Of a stretch of 13,706 bases of DNA, positions 1-6,411 are shown in pieces. The stretch's first letter is position 1. Every line of letters starts with the position of its first letter. This stretch comes from JBCBEX01 sp038528235 (GTDB lineage Bacteria; Bacteroidota; Rhodothermia; Rhodothermales; Rubricoccaceae), in the NCBI GenBank assembly GCA_038528235.1, contig JBCBEX010000104.1, positions 1-13,706 on the forward strand, read 5' to 3'. The notes beneath the pieces were generated by a model. The model saw only the letters and a list, made by a program, of their open reading frames with translations. It was not told the DNA's origin and did not search any database. A program made the position numbers and the translations under genes.

Positions 1-1
1 C

Positions 2-760
2 ATCCTCACGATGCGCGGGATCGAGTTCTTCGACGAGGTCGACAGCGCCGTCATTCGCGGTGGAGACGTGCCGGTCAACCCGGAGCCGCCCTTCAACTAC
101 CGCCTCGCGCACTCGGCCGACAAGCTCCTCAGCGACTACACGCACCCCGCGACGATCATCCGCGACGGCCACCTCACGCACGTCGAGCCACTCTCTGACA
201 TCGAGCGCGTGGAGTTCCCTGAGCCGTTCGGCGAACTGGAGGCGTTCTACACGTCGGGCATGCTCTCGACGCTCCCGCAGGACCTCCAGGGCCGCGTGCG
301 TACCCTCGATGCGAAGCTCCTGCGCTATCCCGGCCACGCCGACGCGATGCGCGTGCTCGTGGGGCTGGGCTTCGCCGAGGACCGCTCCATCGACGTGCGG
401 ACGCACCTCACCTACCGCGACGTGCTTACCCGGCAGATCCGCAAGCGCCTCGGCGGCACCTACGAGGACGCCGTCCTGCTGCGCATCAAGATCACGGGCC
501 GCCAGGGCGATGCGTGGAAGCGCCTCACCTACGAGATGGTCGCGCGCTACGACGAGCACACGGACCTCTCGGCGATGCGCCGCTGCACGGCCTTTGCCAC
601 GGCCACCATCGCCACGCTGATCGCGCAGGGCGCGGTGCCGAAGGAGGGCGGGGCCGCCCCGCCGGAACGCCTCATCCCCAAGGACCGCTTCTTCGAGGAC
701 CTGGAGCGCCGCGGCCTCCACGTCGAGACGCACTGGGAAGACATCGCGCCGCCGCGCTAG
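2..760 (+). CDS. Saccharopine dehydrogenase-like protein, C-terminal part (5' end outside window)
   Basis: The reading frame is open to the left edge, so the N-terminal NAD(P)-binding Rossmann domain lies outside the window; about 252 codons are visible. What remains looks like the saccharopine dehydrogenase C-terminal (catalytic/dimerisation) domain. It contains a THPATIIRDG segment, then EAFYTSGMLSTLP, then KLLRYPGHADAMRVLVGLGF, and near the end an AFATATIATLIAQGAV helix followed by a PPERLIPKDRFFEDLERRG tail. These segments are typical of bacterial saccharopine dehydrogenase/reductase proteins that interconvert saccharopine with lysine or glutamate plus aminoadipate semialdehyde. The exact substrate cannot be set from this half, and related family members act on carboxynorspermidine. 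The Met at position 11 is probably internal. The stop (758-760) is 4 bp from the stop of the convergent M20 gene. Family assignment is fairly secure; substrate is inference. Confidence 0.8.
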   Translation: MLTMRGIEFFDEVDSAVIRGGDVPVNPEPPFNYRLAHSADKLLSDYTHPATIIRDGHLTHVEPLSDIERVEFPEPFGELEAFYTSGMLSTLPQDLQGRVRTLDAKLLRYPGHADAMRVLVGLGFAEDRSIDVRTHLTYRDVLTRQIRKRLGGTYEDAVLLRIKITGRQGDAWKRLTYEMVARYDEHTDLSAMRRCTAFATATIATLIAQGAVPKEGGAAPPERLIPKDRFFEDLERRGLHVETHWEDIAPPR

Positions 761-764
761 CGAC

Positions 765-2045
765 TCACGGTGCCTCCAGCCGCTGCAGCATCGCCGCGGC
801 GATGGCACGCGTACCGATGACGATGGCCGCGTCGTCCGCGATGTAGTCGGGGCTGTGCGGCATGCCGACCGTGCCCGTCTCGGGGTTGCTCACGCCGAGG
901 AAGTACATCACGCCGGGCGCCACCGTCTGGAACGAGCCGAAATCCTCGCTGAAGGCGGGCACCGCTCCCGTCACCGTGCGGATCGTGACCTCGGGCGCAT
1001 ACGCGTTGATCCCGGCGTTGCTGAGGGCTACGAGCGCGCTATCGTTGTTGACACCCTCCATGAAGCCCTCGTCGTAGTTCGTATGGAGCGCGAAGCCGGG
1101 CAGGTCGAGGTCGGCGAGGGCTGCAAGCATATCCGTCTTAGCGCGAGCGCGGTCGTCGTAGCCTGCCGTCATGACCTGAGCGCGGACCGTCGCGGCGCGC
1201 CCGTCCTCCGTGAGGTCGGTGCGGCCGAAGAACTGCACGAGGACGAACCCCGGGGGCGCGGTTTGAAAGGCTTGCTCTGGAGTGAGCGTACCCACACGGC
1301 TGAGCGCCTCCCGCACGGCGTGGACGGCAGCGTCAAGACCCGCAGCGTCAAGACCCGCAGCTTCGAGGCCATCGTCGCCTCGGATCGTCACCTCGACGAA
1401 AGCGCGCCCGGCCATCATGCCGCCCTCGGCCGTCGCCACGTCGCCCACGTTGTAGGGCGTGGTGTGCACCGCGAAGATGGCGTCTGGGGTAAGGTCCGCG
1501 AAGACGCCGTCGCGCAGCATCGCCTTCGCACCGGTTCCCGTTTCCTCTTCGGGCTGGAAGACGAGCATCACCGTACCCGCGAGGTCATCCCGGACCGCAG
1601 CGAAGCCCTCAGCGAGTGCGACGCCGATGGTCGTGTGTACGTCATGCCCGCAGATATGCCGGACGCCCGGCACGACGGAGCGATAGTCGACCGGGTCGTC
1701 GGCCGTCGAGCGCACCGCGTCCATGTCGGCGCGGAAGGCAACCGTGGGTCCAGACCGCGCACCCGCTAGCACGCCGACCACACCGTGCCCTCCCACGCTG
1801 GTCCGCACCTCAAAGCCGAGCGCGGTCAGCCGCTCCGCCACGCGCCGCGCAGTGCGGACCTCCTCGCCGGAGAGCTCCGGGTGCCGGTGCAAGTCGTGCC
1901 GGAACGCCACGAGGTCCTCCTCCTCCGCCTCGACATGCTCGACGAGCCGATCATAGAGCGCGACGGGGGCCGCGTGCTGTGCGACAGCCGCCGGGATCAG
2001 CGTCAGCAGAGCGAGACAGAGGCTCAGAAATCGAATCACGCGCAT
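765..2045 (-). CDS. Secreted M20-family amidohydrolase (N-acyl amino acid / aminobenzoyl-glutamate hydrolase type)
   Basis: A 426-residue protein starting MRVIRFLSLCLALLTLIPA, with a signal peptide probably cleaved after AVA (about residue 22), so it acts in the periplasm or outside. M20D hallmarks appear in order: HRHPELSGEE (53-62), AFRADMDA (103-110), the metal-binding HICGHDVH (130-137), LVFQPEEETG (161-170) with the catalytic/metal Glu pair, HTTPYNVGD (194-202) and MPHSPDY (395-401) with a C-terminal His ligand. These enzymes hydrolyse the amide bond of N-acylated amino acids (HipO, AbgA/B and ILL-type relatives). An ATG two codons upstream (2049-2051) is an alternative start, and the open frame runs to 2174 without plausible coding content. 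In the lid/dimerisation domain the usual GGHgAxPH segment is missing and three GLE/DAA repeats stand there instead (226-240). It lies downstream of an abgT-like gene. Exact substrate unknown. Confidence 0.88.
   Translation of the reverse strand: MRVIRFLSLCLALLTLIPAAVAQHAAPVALYDRLVEHVEAEEEDLVAFRHDLHRHPELSGEEVRTARRVAERLTALGFEVRTSVGGHGVVGVLAGARSGPTVAFRADMDAVRSTADDPVDYRSVVPGVRHICGHDVHTTIGVALAEGFAAVRDDLAGTVMLVFQPEEETGTGAKAMLRDGVFADLTPDAIFAVHTTPYNVGDVATAEGGMMAGRAFVEVTIRGDDGLEAAGLDAAGLDAAVHAVREALSRVGTLTPEQAFQTAPPGFVLVQFFGRTDLTEDGRAATVRAQVMTAGYDDRARAKTDMLAALADLDLPGFALHTNYDEGFMEGVNNDSALVALSNAGINAYAPEVTIRTVTGAVPAFSEDFGSFQTVAPGVMYFLGVSNPETGTVGMPHSPDYIADDAAIVIGTRAIAAAMLQRLEAP
1327..1371. repeat. 15-bp in-frame tandem repeat inside the M20 gene
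   Basis: The unit gcagcgtcaagaccc occurs twice perfectly (1327-1341, 1342-1356) and continues into a diverged third unit (gcagcttcgaggcca, 1357-1371). On the minus strand it encodes GLEAA-GLDAA-GLDAA. It sits exactly where M20D enzymes normally have their GGH/PH lid segment. The length is a multiple of three, so copy-number change would not shift the frame. Confidence 0.85.
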
Positions 2046-2085
2046 CGACATAGCCAGAAGGGCATGGCTGGAAAAGCTCGGTGGA

Positions 2086-2113
2086 CGAGGGCAACGCTGT
2101 CCGGTTGCCCTCG
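2086..2113 (-). promoter_or_regulatory. Perfect 10-bp hairpin in the leader of the M20 gene
   Basis: The arms cgagggcaac (2086-2095) and gttgccctcg (2104-2113) are exact inverted complements around an 8-base loop. The hairpin ends about 40 bases upstream of the M20 start. No U-tract follows directly on the minus strand (TTTT comes only 10 bases later), so a leader structure, attenuator, protein site or weak terminator are all possible. Confidence 0.45.
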
Positions 2114-2158
2114 CAGGGCGTAGTCCCCCGATTTGTGCACGCCGCTCTGACATGGCAA

Positions 2159-2188
2159 GGGCGCTCCCCGCCACAGCCGGAAGCGCCC
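2159..2188 (-). terminator. Possible terminator after the abgT-like gene
   Basis: The inverted repeat gggcgct (2159-2165) / agcgccc (2182-2188) flanks a 16-base GC-rich loop and begins 23 bases after the abgT stop on the minus strand. Only TT follows the stem, so it is at best a weak Rho-independent terminator or a 3'-end stabilising hairpin. Confidence 0.35.
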
Positions 2189-2211
2189 CGTGTATGTTCG
2201 CGACGTCGCGC

Positions 2212-3792
2212 CTACGGCGTGGCCGGGAACGTGTACGACGCTTGCAGGCCGAGTGGAATACCGATCATCCAGTACGCGAGCAGGAACAGCGACCACGCGA
2301 CGAGGAAGACCGCGCTGTAGGGCAGCATGATCGACGTCAGCGTGCCGATGCCGGTCGACTTCACGTAGCGCTGGCAGTAGACCACCACGAGCGGGAAGTA
2401 GGGCATCAGCGGCGTGATGATGTTCGACGACGAGTCACCGACACGGTAGGCGGCCTGCGTGAGGTCCGGCGAGATGCCGACCTCCATCAGGATCGGGACG
2501 AAGATCGGCGCGAGGAGCGCCCACTTCGCGCTCGCCGAGCCGACGAACAGGTTCACGAACGCCGTCAGGAAGACGATGCCGAAGATGGTCAACCCGCCTG
2601 GCAGCGAGAGCGCCTTAAGCACGCCCGCGCCCTTCACCGCGAGCAGCGCACCGATGTTGGACACGTTGAACGCGTGCACGAACAGCGCGCAGAAGAACGC
2701 CATCACGACGTAGTAGGCCATGCCCTCCATCGCCTTCGTCATCGCGTCCACGACATCCTTCGACGTTTTAAAGACGCCCGCCACGATGCCATAGACCACG
2801 CCCGGGATCAGGAACAGCAGGAAGATCAGCGGCACGATCGACTGCATGATCGGCGCCTGGAACGAGTTCAGCGAGCCGTTGGCGTCGCGGAAGGCTGAGT
2901 TCTCGGGCAGCAGCGAGAGGACGAGCAGTCCCATCCCGATCACGAGCGCCGCCGTCGAGGCCCAGAAGGCGCGCTTCTCGGTCGGGCTGATGGTGCTCAT
3001 GTCGGGCGCCTCCTCCGCGTCATCGTCCACGGGCGCGGTCGCGTTCAGGCGCGGCTCGACGATCTTGTCCGTGATGGCCCACCCGAGCGCGATGATGAGG
3101 ATGCTCGAGGTCGCCGTGAAGAAGTAGTTGTTGAGCGGGTTGACGAGGATGTCCGCGTCGATGATCTGCGCGGCGGGCTGCGTAAAGCCCTGCAGGAGCG
3201 GGTCGAGGGCCGACGGCACCGGGTTCGCGCTGAAACCGCCGGAGACGCCTGCGAAGGCCGCTGCGATACCCGCGAGCGGGTGCCGGCCGACCGCGTAGAA
3301 GATGATGCCGCCGAGCGGGATCACGAGCACGTAGCCCGCGTCGATGGCGCTGTGGCTGATGAGGCCCACGAAGATCACCATCGGGGTGAGCAGGCTCTTC
3401 GCGGTCCGCCCGAGCAGCAGCTTGATGCTCGTGTTGAAGTAGCCTGCCTCGTCGGCGACGCCCACACCGAGCATCGCCACGAGGACGACGCCGAGCGGCG
3501 CGAAGCTCGTGAAGATGGTCACCATCTGCGAGAGGAACGTCGTCAGCGCGGTGCCGGTGAGCAGGTTGTCTACGCGGAGCGGCTCGCCCGTGCGCGGGTT
3601 GATGTCCGCGAACTCGACGGGCGAGAGCAGGGCCGATAGGATCCAGACGATGATCAGCGACGCGAGGAAAAGCATCGCTGGGTCGGGCAGCTTGTTGCCG
3701 ACCGTCTCGATGCCACCGAGCAGGCGGTTGATGAGGCCTGCCTGCTTTTCAGGAGGCTGCGGCGAGGGCGCGTCTTGCGGCGAGGAAGCCAT
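2212..3792 (-). CDS. abgT: AbgT-family transporter
   Basis: A 526-residue integral membrane protein with many hydrophobic segments and a short Pro/Gln-rich cytoplasmic N-terminus (MASSPQDAPSPQPPEKQ). Family signatures include GGIETVGNKLPDPAMLF near the N-terminus, NPVPSALDPLLQGFTQ mid-protein, FVNLFVGSASAKWALLAPIF, and the C-terminal YRVGDSSSNIITPLMPYFPL. The length fits the family's usual 500-540 residues. E. coli AbgT imports p-aminobenzoyl-glutamate; the relatives MtrF and YdaH have been reported as antimetabolite (sulfonamide) exporters, so the direction of transport here is uncertain. The start at 3790-3792 was chosen over the upstream ATG at 3844-3846 because the extra 18 residues look non-coding and the upstream Met lies inside an inverted repeat. 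No Shine-Dalgarno is seen. The downstream gene is an M20 amidohydrolase, the kind of enzyme that cleaves the classic AbgT substrate. Confidence 0.92.
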   Translation of the reverse strand: MASSPQDAPSPQPPEKQAGLINRLLGGIETVGNKLPDPAMLFLASLIIVWILSALLSPVEFADINPRTGEPLRVDNLLTGTALTTFLSQMVTIFTSFAPLGVVLVAMLGVGVADEAGYFNTSIKLLLGRTAKSLLTPMVIFVGLISHSAIDAGYVLVIPLGGIIFYAVGRHPLAGIAAAFAGVSGGFSANPVPSALDPLLQGFTQPAAQIIDADILVNPLNNYFFTATSSILIIALGWAITDKIVEPRLNATAPVDDDAEEAPDMSTISPTEKRAFWASTAALVIGMGLLVLSLLPENSAFRDANGSLNSFQAPIMQSIVPLIFLLFLIPGVVYGIVAGVFKTSKDVVDAMTKAMEGMAYYVVMAFFCALFVHAFNVSNIGALLAVKGAGVLKALSLPGGLTIFGIVFLTAFVNLFVGSASAKWALLAPIFVPILMEVGISPDLTQAAYRVGDSSSNIITPLMPYFPLVVVYCQRYVKSTGIGTLTSIMLPYSAVFLVAWSLFLLAYWMIGIPLGLQASYTFPATP

Positions 3793-3818
3793 AGGGAATG
3801 ACAGGGTTGTGGGTGGGT

Positions 3819-3862
3819 AGACCGCAGAAAGTACGGGCTGGGCCATCGACTATCAGCGGTCT
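3819..3862. promoter_or_regulatory. 7-bp inverted repeat upstream of abgT
   Basis: agaccgc (3819-3825) is the inverted complement of gcggtct (3856-3862), with 30 bases between. The repeat lies 27-70 bases upstream of the chosen abgT start, where a promoter or operator is expected. It may be an operator for a dimeric regulator or a leader stem; no regulator gene is present in the window. Confidence 0.3.
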
Positions 3863-3922
3863 GCTCCTGCCAGTCCCGCGCGACGCACATTCACGCGCTT
3901 AAGCTGTCAGCCACGGGGCAGC

Positions 3923-5197
3923 CTAGAGCACCAGCGTGTGCAACGCCTCGCCGCGGGTGGCGGCGTACCGCTCAGCGAGCATGTCGAGGAACGCTGGCAG
4001 CAGGTAGGGCCGTCCAACGACGAGCACGCAGCCGCCCGTCCCCGTCTGCCGCATGCCGTAGATGCCCTCGAAGCCCAATCCTTGCTCTAGCAGAAACGCA
4101 ACGGCTTCCGCCGTACGCCCCCAAGTGTCCAAGCCCCAGTCTTCACGTAGGGAGGCGTGGGAGACGAGCAGTGTGGCACCCAGGACCTGGCCATCGCGGC
4201 GGCGCAGCGCCATCAGGAGCCGCGCGATGCGCTTCCCCTCGCCCACGAGGTGGCGCACGACGGGTTGCTGATCATCGGGGAGCAACCCGAGCACATCGCC
4301 GAGGTGCCGGTGCTCGATGTCGCGCAGGGTGACCGGACGGGGCAGCCCGATGCGGGGCGCGTTCGTCTGGAGCAGCAGCGTGGCGGCCTGCACCTGGGCG
4401 GTGCGCAGCTTGAAGAAGTCGCGCGGGGCATCGGACGCCGGTGCCTGGGGCACGTGGACGAGTCCCCACACCAACTCGTCGCGCGGGGGCGGGTCGAGCA
4501 ACTCGCTGGTGAGCGCCGCGCCGTCAACGAGCAGCAGGCGTGGCGGCGCCCCGTCGAGGGCTGCCACGCATGAGGCCACGCCAAACACGCGCTTGACGTG
4601 GTGCTCGGCCACCTGCTGCGCACGGGCAAGCCGTGCCGCGCGCCCGAGCGGCGCGCCCAACGCGGACGCGATCGCCTGCACGGCAGCCACCGCGACCGCG
4701 GCCACGAGGCTCTCCCCGCATGCGGGCGCCGACATCTCCACCCTGGCCTCGACAGGCTGCCCGGCAATCTCAGCGGCGAGGCGCACCACGGCCGCCGCCA
4801 CAGCCTCCCTGGCGCCCGTGTCGACGGCTTCTTGGGCACTGGAGGCCACACCCGTATAGCCATACACACGCGGCACTTCGACCGTGACTGATGTCTCCGA
4901 CGCAGGGCGCGCAGCCACGGCGACCCCACCCGGCAACGGGAGGTACAGCCCAATGCCGGGGAAGAAGTCCGTGTGCTCTGCACTGAGGGCGAGCATCAGC
5001 GCGGCGCGCTCGACCGAGGCGTCAGGGCCTAGCCTTGCCTCAGCACGCGCCGCGAGCTCCTGGAGGTGGACAGGCGCATGCGTCTCCATGCGCGCTCGCG
5101 CCCGCTGCAAGCGCTCAGGATCGGACACCGACGGGGCGTACGTCCTTGGCTGCGCGCCAGGCGAAGTCAAATCGTCGGAGTGGGGCACGTCGGGCAT
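3923..5197 (-). CDS. Degenerate galactokinase-like GHMP-superfamily protein
   Basis: A 424-residue protein (start taken at the ATG 5195-5197; an ATG at 5240-5242 would add 15 residues). The fold order follows galactokinase. SAEHTDFFPG (72-81) matches the GEHTDYN signature with its first Gly changed. APACGESLVAAVAVAA (157-172) stands where the ATP-binding PxxxGLSSSA loop should be. AEHHVKRVFGVASCVAALDG (197-216) matches the C-G-I-MDQ segment but has no MDQ. RHLVGEGKRI (315-324), LVSHASLREDWGLDT (344-358) and GIYGMRQTGTGGC (378-390) align with RHVVxExxRV, ESHxSLRDDYEVS and GARMTGAGFGGC, the last shortened by two residues. The C-terminal half is well kept while the phosphate loop and catalytic Asp are eroded. 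The frame is intact and codon use resembles its neighbours, so it is a maintained gene, not a pseudogene. A sugar-binding, scaffold or regulatory role is inference. The neighbours show no galactose genes. Confidence 0.75.
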   Translation of the reverse strand: MPDVPHSDDLTSPGAQPRTYAPSVSDPERLQRARARMETHAPVHLQELAARAEARLGPDASVERAALMLALSAEHTDFFPGIGLYLPLPGGVAVAARPASETSVTVEVPRVYGYTGVASSAQEAVDTGAREAVAAAVVRLAAEIAGQPVEARVEMSAPACGESLVAAVAVAAVQAIASALGAPLGRAARLARAQQVAEHHVKRVFGVASCVAALDGAPPRLLLVDGAALTSELLDPPPRDELVWGLVHVPQAPASDAPRDFFKLRTAQVQAATLLLQTNAPRIGLPRPVTLRDIEHRHLGDVLGLLPDDQQPVVRHLVGEGKRIARLLMALRRRDGQVLGATLLVSHASLREDWGLDTWGRTAEAVAFLLEQGLGFEGIYGMRQTGTGGCVLVVGRPYLLPAFLDMLAERYAATRGEALHTLVL

Positions 5198-5352
5198 CGG
5201 GCAATCGCCGCTGGGTGACCTGGCGCGCGACCGCCGTCGCACGCTACCTCGAAGAACGGGTCCAAACTACCAGTCCGCTTCGGACGTTGTGCAAGCTGCG
5301 CCCTTCGCTTTGTTGTGAAGAACGATCCCGCGACGCCCAGCGCCCCCGGCGG

Positions 5353-6300
5353 TTAGCCTCCGAGACAAACGCCTGGCTGGAGCTCGATGCCGTTGAGGAA
5401 GGCACTCGTCGCCATGCGACGCTTGCCCTGACGCTGAACTTCCAGCACTTCCACGGCGCCGGCCCCGCAGGCGATCAGCAGACGGCCGTCCACATCGAGC
5501 ACTTCGCCAGGCTGACCGCTGAGTTCGCCCTCGGCGACGCGCGAGCGGTAGAGCTTCCAGGTCTCGCCCGCGAAGGTCGTCCACGCGGCGGGATAGGGCG
5601 CGAGGCCCCGGATGTGGTTGTGAACCGTCTCCGCGGGCCGCGTCCAGTCGATCTTGGCGTCGTCCTTGAACAGCTTCGGGGCCGGGCTCGCGAGCGTGTC
5701 GTCCTGCGGCTGCCCGACGGCTTCGCCCGCCTCGATGCGCTGGACCGTGTCTACGACCACTTCCGCCCCGACCTCAGCGAGCATGTCGTGCAACTCGCCC
5801 GCCGTCGTGTCCGGCCCCACCGGCACGGCGCGCTGGAGGAGGACCGCCCCAGTGTCCACACGGCGCTGGAGGAAGAACGTAGTCACGCCGGTCTGCGTCA
5901 CGCCATCCATGAGCGCGCGGTTGATGGGGGCCGCGCCCCGGTAGGCTGGGAGCAGCGACGCGTGGAGGTTGAACGCCCCGAGGCGGGCCGCCTCGTAGAC
6001 GGCGGGCGGCAGGATGCGAAACGCCACCACCACGATGAGGTCCGGCGCGAGCGCCTGCACCTGCTCCGCAAAGGCGGGGTCCTTCACCGAGGCGGGCTGC
6101 CACACGTCGAGGCCGTGGCGCTCGGCAGCACGCTTCACCGCGGTCGGCGAGCGCTTCTGCCCGCGTCCGCGCGGCTTGTCCGGGCCCGTGACCACGGTCG
6201 GCCGATAGCCCGCCTCCACGAGCGCGTCGAGCGACGGCACGGCGAAATCGGGCGTGCCCATGAAGAGCAGTGAAGCGGTAGGCGGTAGGCGGTCGGCCAT
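5353..6300 (-). CDS. fmt: Methionyl-tRNA formyltransferase
   Basis: A 315-residue cytoplasmic enzyme that transfers a formyl group from 10-formyl-tetrahydrofolate to Met-tRNA(fMet) for translation initiation. It contains LLFMGTPDFAVPSLDAL (11-27), the PDKPRGRGQKRSP loop (40-52), the catalytic block NLHASLLPAYRGAAPI (111-126) with Asn111 and His113, and RVDTGAVLLQ (147-156) carrying the catalytic Asp149. The C-terminal tRNA-binding domain includes KIDWTRPAETVHNHIRG. The length matches the family (about 310-320). The start at 6298-6300 gives eight residues before the usual first strand; they are encoded by a 7-bp tandem repeat. A fallback ATG at 6259-6261 would begin at MGTPDF. A strong terminator of the upstream gene sits 22 bases beyond the start, so fmt needs its own promoter or readthrough. 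No Shine-Dalgarno; the leader is C/T-rich. Confidence 0.96.
   Translation of the reverse strand: MADRLPPTASLLFMGTPDFAVPSLDALVEAGYRPTVVTGPDKPRGRGQKRSPTAVKRAAERHGLDVWQPASVKDPAFAEQVQALAPDLIVVVAFRILPPAVYEAARLGAFNLHASLLPAYRGAAPINRALMDGVTQTGVTTFFLQRRVDTGAVLLQRAVPVGPDTTAGELHDMLAEVGAEVVVDTVQRIEAGEAVGQPQDDTLASPAPKLFKDDAKIDWTRPAETVHNHIRGLAPYPAAWTTFAGETWKLYRSRVAEGELSGQPGEVLDVDGRLLIACGAGAVEVLEVQRQGKRRMATSAFLNGIELQPGVCLGG
6275..6295. repeat. Three 7-bp tandem units at the fmt 5' end
   Basis: gcggtag occurs at 6275-6281 and 6282-6288, followed by gcggtcg at 6289-6295 (plus-strand reading). The three units lie immediately after the fmt ATG and encode its first residues (DRLPPTA). A one-unit change would shift the reading frame. 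Confidence 0.8.
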
Positions 6301-6321
6301 CGGCAGGAAGAGAGAGCACAG

Positions 6322-6354
6322 AAAAAACCCCCGCGCGTCAACTGAGCGCAGGGG
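6322..6354 (-). terminator. Intrinsic terminator of the GWxTD gene
   Basis: On the minus strand the sequence reads CCCC-T-GCGC, a 9-base loop, GCGC-GGGG(G), then TTTTTT. It is a GC-rich stem with one bulged T and a six-T run (plus-strand aaaaaa 6322-6327, ccccc 6328-6332, gcgc 6333-6336, loop 6337-6345, gcgc 6346-6349, gggg 6351-6354). It lies 57 bases after the GWxTD stop and before the fmt start. Confidence 0.85.
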
Positions 6355-6411
6355 CCTGCAAGGTAAAGAAGCGGACCGCCGATGGCGTTGGCAGCCGACT
6401 GCTGGCCGCTC

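Noticed and set aside
855..1769. 304-codon plus-strand open frame opposite the M20 gene
   Set aside because: It lies entirely antisense to well-supported M20 motifs and shows only Arg/His-rich shadow composition.
2152..2898. 248-codon plus-strand open frame opposite abgT
   Set aside because: Extreme R/H/D/E/Q content is typical of the reverse complement of hydrophobic membrane-protein codons; no domain.
5273..5285. Small dyad gtccg-ctt-cggac upstream of the galactokinase-like gene
   Set aside because: A 5-bp arm with a 3-base loop is expected by chance in GC-rich DNA and has no T-run or promoter context.
5035..6273. 412-codon plus-strand open frame
   Set aside because: It runs antisense across both fmt and the galactokinase-like gene, is rich in Arg/Ala/Gly/His with no recognisable domain, and is explained by high GC suppressing stop codons opposite real genes.
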